Shown here piece after piece: positions 61,402 to 64,000 of a stretch of 64,000 bases of DNA; position 1 is the stretch's first letter, and each line of letters begins with the position of its first letter. The translations under genes and the position numbers were made by a program. The DNA is taken from the NCBI GenBank assembly GCA_001970955.1, contig MPUH01000033.1, forward strand, positions 85,908 through 149,907, read 5' to 3'. This DNA comes from Stentor coeruleus. Its lineage: Eukaryota > Ciliophora > Heterotrichea > Heterotrichida > Stentoridae. The notes under the pieces were generated by a model. That model had not been told where the DNA came from. It did not search any database and worked only from the letters and a program-made list of their open reading frames with translations.

Positions 61402-62759
61402 TATTTTATGTTATAAGATTTGGATTTTTTTATTAAGATAAGGGAGTGGGTATATGATTTAGAATATTTGATTAGTTTAGAGTGATATGTGTGTGGGATG
61501 TTGAAAATTATGATAAGTAATTTTTTTTTAGGTGTGCTAATGGTATTTGAATTTAAAATTGCTTTGAATTAGCGGTATTTTGATAATGGAAGTTTATGTG
61601 GGATTTTTATTATTGTTTGCTTGTATGATTCTTTTGTGATAGCTTTTAATGGTGATAGAGTTTTTATTATGATTTATGTTATGCTAACGAATATTTCTAA
61701 TATTATTAACTCGCTGGGTTTTAAGTTTTTTAAAACTGAAACCTGCATAGGTAAATTTCTCTTATAATCAAATCTTTCTTAACACCCTAACACCCAAGTC
61801 TAGGTGTTTTATAAAGTTCTTTTAACTAAAAACTAATCTGATTATATATAAATATGGAATAAAAATTTTCTTTCCGATATATAATTCCCTTAAATCAACT
61901 AATTTTATATATTCGTTGGGGTAATATCTAATCAAAATCTAAACAAAAATGGTTTAGTATATTAGTCACATTAGAAAAATCAAACCTTCAGCCAGTTAAA
62001 CATCATTTTTTAAGTCCTAAAGACAAAAAAAAATTTAACCGATTTTTTGATTTTAAATATTGAAATAAAGATATGGAAAAATTAGCAAACAAGAAAAATC
62101 ACTAATTATAACTATAAGAGAACTTAATAGTAAATATAATGCAGCGAAAGCTAAGATAATATAAAGCAAAAAAGTTATCCTGAAAGAAGATCAATAAGAG
62201 AGTAAAACTAAAGAAATATTTGCTTCAGATTGACTCTAAATTTAAAAAATTAAAAAATATTTATACCAAAGCGATTAAAATGAATAATAAATAATAAAAT
62301 ATATTTTAAGATAAGAGAAGGATATAAGATTTCGATAGTTCAAAGATTTAAATGTTTTTTTTTTTGATTAAAAACTTTCTCATGGATATATTATGGTTTA
62401 GACTTTTGTGCTGCTTAATACTTCGAAATTTTTAAAATTTGATTAGGATTTATATTTTATAAATACTAGTTTTTTATATAAGTTAATCTGATTGTATGAA
62501 AATAATAATACGGCTATAGCAAACTTTAATTCTGATTAAATAGATTATTATAATTTATTTTTCACACAAAGATTTTTCTTCAATCACCCTAACCCTAAAA
62601 CTCTTCAACCTTTTCACTCTTGAAAATATTCACTTTCTCTCAATCTTCATAAAATCCTACAAATCTACATCTCCACCTAAAATCTATCATAAAACTCAAA
62701 CATTTGTACTTTTTCCATCAAAAACCCTATAAACTCCATCAAAAACCTATTAAAATCTA
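61402..62759. other. 1.4-kb intergenic region with a telomere-like motif
   Basis: 61402-61740 is G/T-rich (5' flank of the minus-strand gene). 62570-62759 is C/A-rich (3' flank of the next one). TAACACCCTAACACCC occurs at 61780-61795. No gene is seen. Confidence 0.55.
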
Positions 62760-62993
62760 TTAAGACAATCCTTTACTCATAATTTCTTTCTCATAATTAT
62801 AAATGCTATCAATAACCTTAGGAACATCACAAAAGCAAGCTTGAACCAAAAGGTCCTCATATTTCTCCAGTTCCTCATTCTGACAAAACATCACCGCCTG
62901 TAAATTATCCTTATTTTCTATAGAATCAAAAGAATCATCTTCCTTATACTCTTTCACTACAACTTGTTTCCCTTTAACATTTCCTGAGCCCAT
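62760..62993 (-). CDS. small acidic protein with MGSG start, 77 aa
   Basis: The product starts MGSGNVKGK, a possible N-myristoylation signal. It has an acidic middle and a helical end with CFCDVPKVIDSIYNYEKEI. The ATG lies 10 bp after the stop of the preceding minus-strand gene, a very tight tandem. A one-gene reading by splicing was tested by eye and no 15/16-nt intron fits. No family is recognised. Confidence 0.55.
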   Translation of the reverse strand: MGSGNVKGKQVVVKEYKEDDSFDSIENKDNLQAVMFCQNEELEKYEDLLVQACFCDVPKVIDSIYNYEKEIMSKGLS

Positions 62994-63003
62994 ATTTAAA
63001 TTA

Positions 63004-63858
63004 TTAGTTATTACATACTCTTGTAGTCTGAAAAACCTTCAAAAAACTTTCAGTATTCATATTTGACCTTAAAGAGCTTTTAAGTTTATTTGCTTCAATT
63101 TTGAGTTTTTGGTTCAATGATGGCTTTGGCGTGAAATCCCTTTTTACAACTTTTTTATCATATTCACGCATTATTTTAAACTTGCTATCTGGGATACAAT
63201 TAAATGATCTATGAATATGAGGTATGTCTTTAAATATATGAAATGAAGGATTGATTTTAGAATCAAAAGGTCTATCATCCATTCCTCTTAAAGGAGTCAC
63301 ATTATCTGAATGTGGGGTTTTATTTTTGCTTAGTTCATCACCGATAATACCGTTGTTGAAGTTTTTAAGTATTTGTGGCAATTGGATGCTTCGTTTTTTT
63401 ATACTAAACCTTTTTTGGTTTGCTGAAGAGTTTGAGTTTAACAAGCTGTTACTGTCTAATGAATTGCGAGCCTCATCTGTTGATCTTTCTGCAAGACTAT
63501 CTGTATATTTACCAGGACTCTGACTATAAACTGAGCTTCCTGCATTAGCTGAATTTTTCCCTAATTTAAAATCTGAGTCTAAATTGCCTGATAATGAATC
63601 TTTGTTATCCTTTCTGCTAAATTTTGACTTTTTTCCTTGTGGAGACATTTCAGATTTTTTTTGATTTCGTTTGTTTAGTTCATCTAAATATGATGATTCT
63701 AAGTCGTTCAGAAGTTTGAGTTTTTTTTGTAGCGCTTTGGCATCGTCTTTTTCTTGTTTTAATTTATGCTCTTTTAATAGTTTTGCTTCTTCACGTATTT
63801 TTCGAGCTTTGTCTTGTTTGAGATCTTTTTTCATTAGATTTGCTGGTAAGAAGAACAT
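63004..63858 (-). CDS. hypothetical coiled-coil/basic protein, 284 aa
   Basis: An N-terminal charged coiled coil (residues 8-72, KKDLKQDKARKIREEAKLLK type) is followed by a serine/lysine-rich disordered region and a basic tail. No domain is recognised. It starts at the ATG at 63858; the last 140 bp of the window are G/T-rich, consistent with its 5' flank. Confidence 0.6.
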   Translation of the reverse strand: MFFLPANLMKKDLKQDKARKIREEAKLLKEHKLKQEKDDAKALQKKLKLLNDLESSYLDELNKRNQKKSEMSPQGKKSKFSRKDNKDSLSGNLDSDFKLGKNSANAGSSVYSQSPGKYTDSLAERSTDEARNSLDSNSLLNSNSSANQKRFSIKKRSIQLPQILKNFNNGIIGDELSKNKTPHSDNVTPLRGMDDRPFDSKINPSFHIFKDIPHIHRSFNCIPDSKFKIMREYDKKVVKRDFTPKPSLNQKLKIEANKLKSSLRSNMNTESFLKVFQTTRVCNN

Positions 63859-64000
63859 TTGTAAAAATTATATAATAAAAAGTTGTTATTGGGATTATGA
63901 TTTTTATGGGATAAAAGATGATGATAGGATTTTATGGATTTTGTAGAAGTTGAAGGGTTTTGAAATTTTGAGTCTTTTTTTTGTTGGATTGTTGAATTTT

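Noticed and set aside
1-64000. Alternative nuclear code (TGA as tryptophan, as in Blepharisma)
   Set aside because: Conserved tryptophans are all TGG, TGA ends exact-length genes at 52389 and 56991, and only one doubtful small frame would benefit.
1-64000. tRNA or rRNA genes
   Set aside because: No TTCGA T-loop with matching acceptor stem and no rRNA-like GC-richer block was found by eye; a tRNA scan was not possible.

Overview
The window looks like macronuclear DNA of a heterotrich ciliate, most likely a Stentor coeruleus-like species. It is strongly AT-rich and gene-dense. It uses the standard genetic code: TAA, TAG and TGA all end genes, and tryptophan in conserved proteins is always TGG. 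Open frames are repeatedly interrupted by 15-nt GT...AG introns, the hallmark of this group. Removing those introns restores conserved families exactly (Ste20, DYRK and TMEM184 proteins). I saw no tRNA, rRNA, CRISPR array, insertion sequence or virus-derived gene.

The standout locus is 1387-2911 (minus strand), a B-box-like zinc-finger/coiled-coil gene. Between its long first exon and its last exon, positions 1503-1950 are built from 28 intron-like units: 27 of 15 nt and one of 16 nt. They lie head to tail, separated by either 0 nt or exactly 3 nt. Every unit ends in AG and has A at position 10, and all but one start with GT (one starts GC). The seven solitary introns of the window follow the same rules. 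Removing all units leaves nine 3-nt microexons and an uninterrupted reading frame, and no subset of the microexons creates a stop codon.

Layout: 1-8 kb holds a small ORF, the intron-array gene, a DOT1-fold methyltransferase, succinate dehydrogenase subunit B, a short ribosomal protein eL13 and two unknowns. 8.5-16 kb holds a fatty acyl-CoA reductase/acyltransferase fusion for ether lipids, an importin-alpha-like ARM protein and a membrane-anchored beta-propeller-like protein. 16-25 kb holds a TSG101/Vps23 ESCRT-I subunit, an IQ-MORN protein, DRG2, a NUFIP1-like protein, mitochondrial acyl carrier protein and a cyclic-nucleotide-gated type K+ channel. 25-37 kb holds a coiled-coil protein, a second IQ-MORN protein, a DOMON protein, a sterol-desaturase family enzyme, a Ste20 kinase, a cAMP-receptor-like 7TM protein and 14-3-3. 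37-45 kb holds a TMEM184/OST-alpha protein, a Polo-like kinase, an Unkempt-like CCCH/RING protein, a 4TM protein and an IQ protein. 47-64 kb holds a DYRK kinase, a PDP-like mitochondrial phosphatase, coiled-coil proteins, lipin, an AGC kinase, a BET-like bromodomain protein and several unknowns.

There are no operons, but spacing is often extremely tight: divergent ATGs lie 4, 35 and 37 bp apart, and tandem or convergent gaps are as small as 10-50 bp. Noncoding flanks change base composition with gene direction, C/A-rich upstream and G/T-rich downstream on the gene strand. Shared themes are signalling (four kinases, a phosphatase, 14-3-3, a receptor, a channel), membrane lipid metabolism (FAR/acyltransferase, lipin, sterol-desaturase family) and calmodulin/cortex proteins (IQ, MORN).

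Assembly caveat: ten single-N gaps are each flanked by near-identical direct duplications of about 54-168 bp. An eleventh duplication of 65 bp has no N. These are probably unmerged contig overlaps, and they break or disturb several genes; corrected structures are given in the entries.
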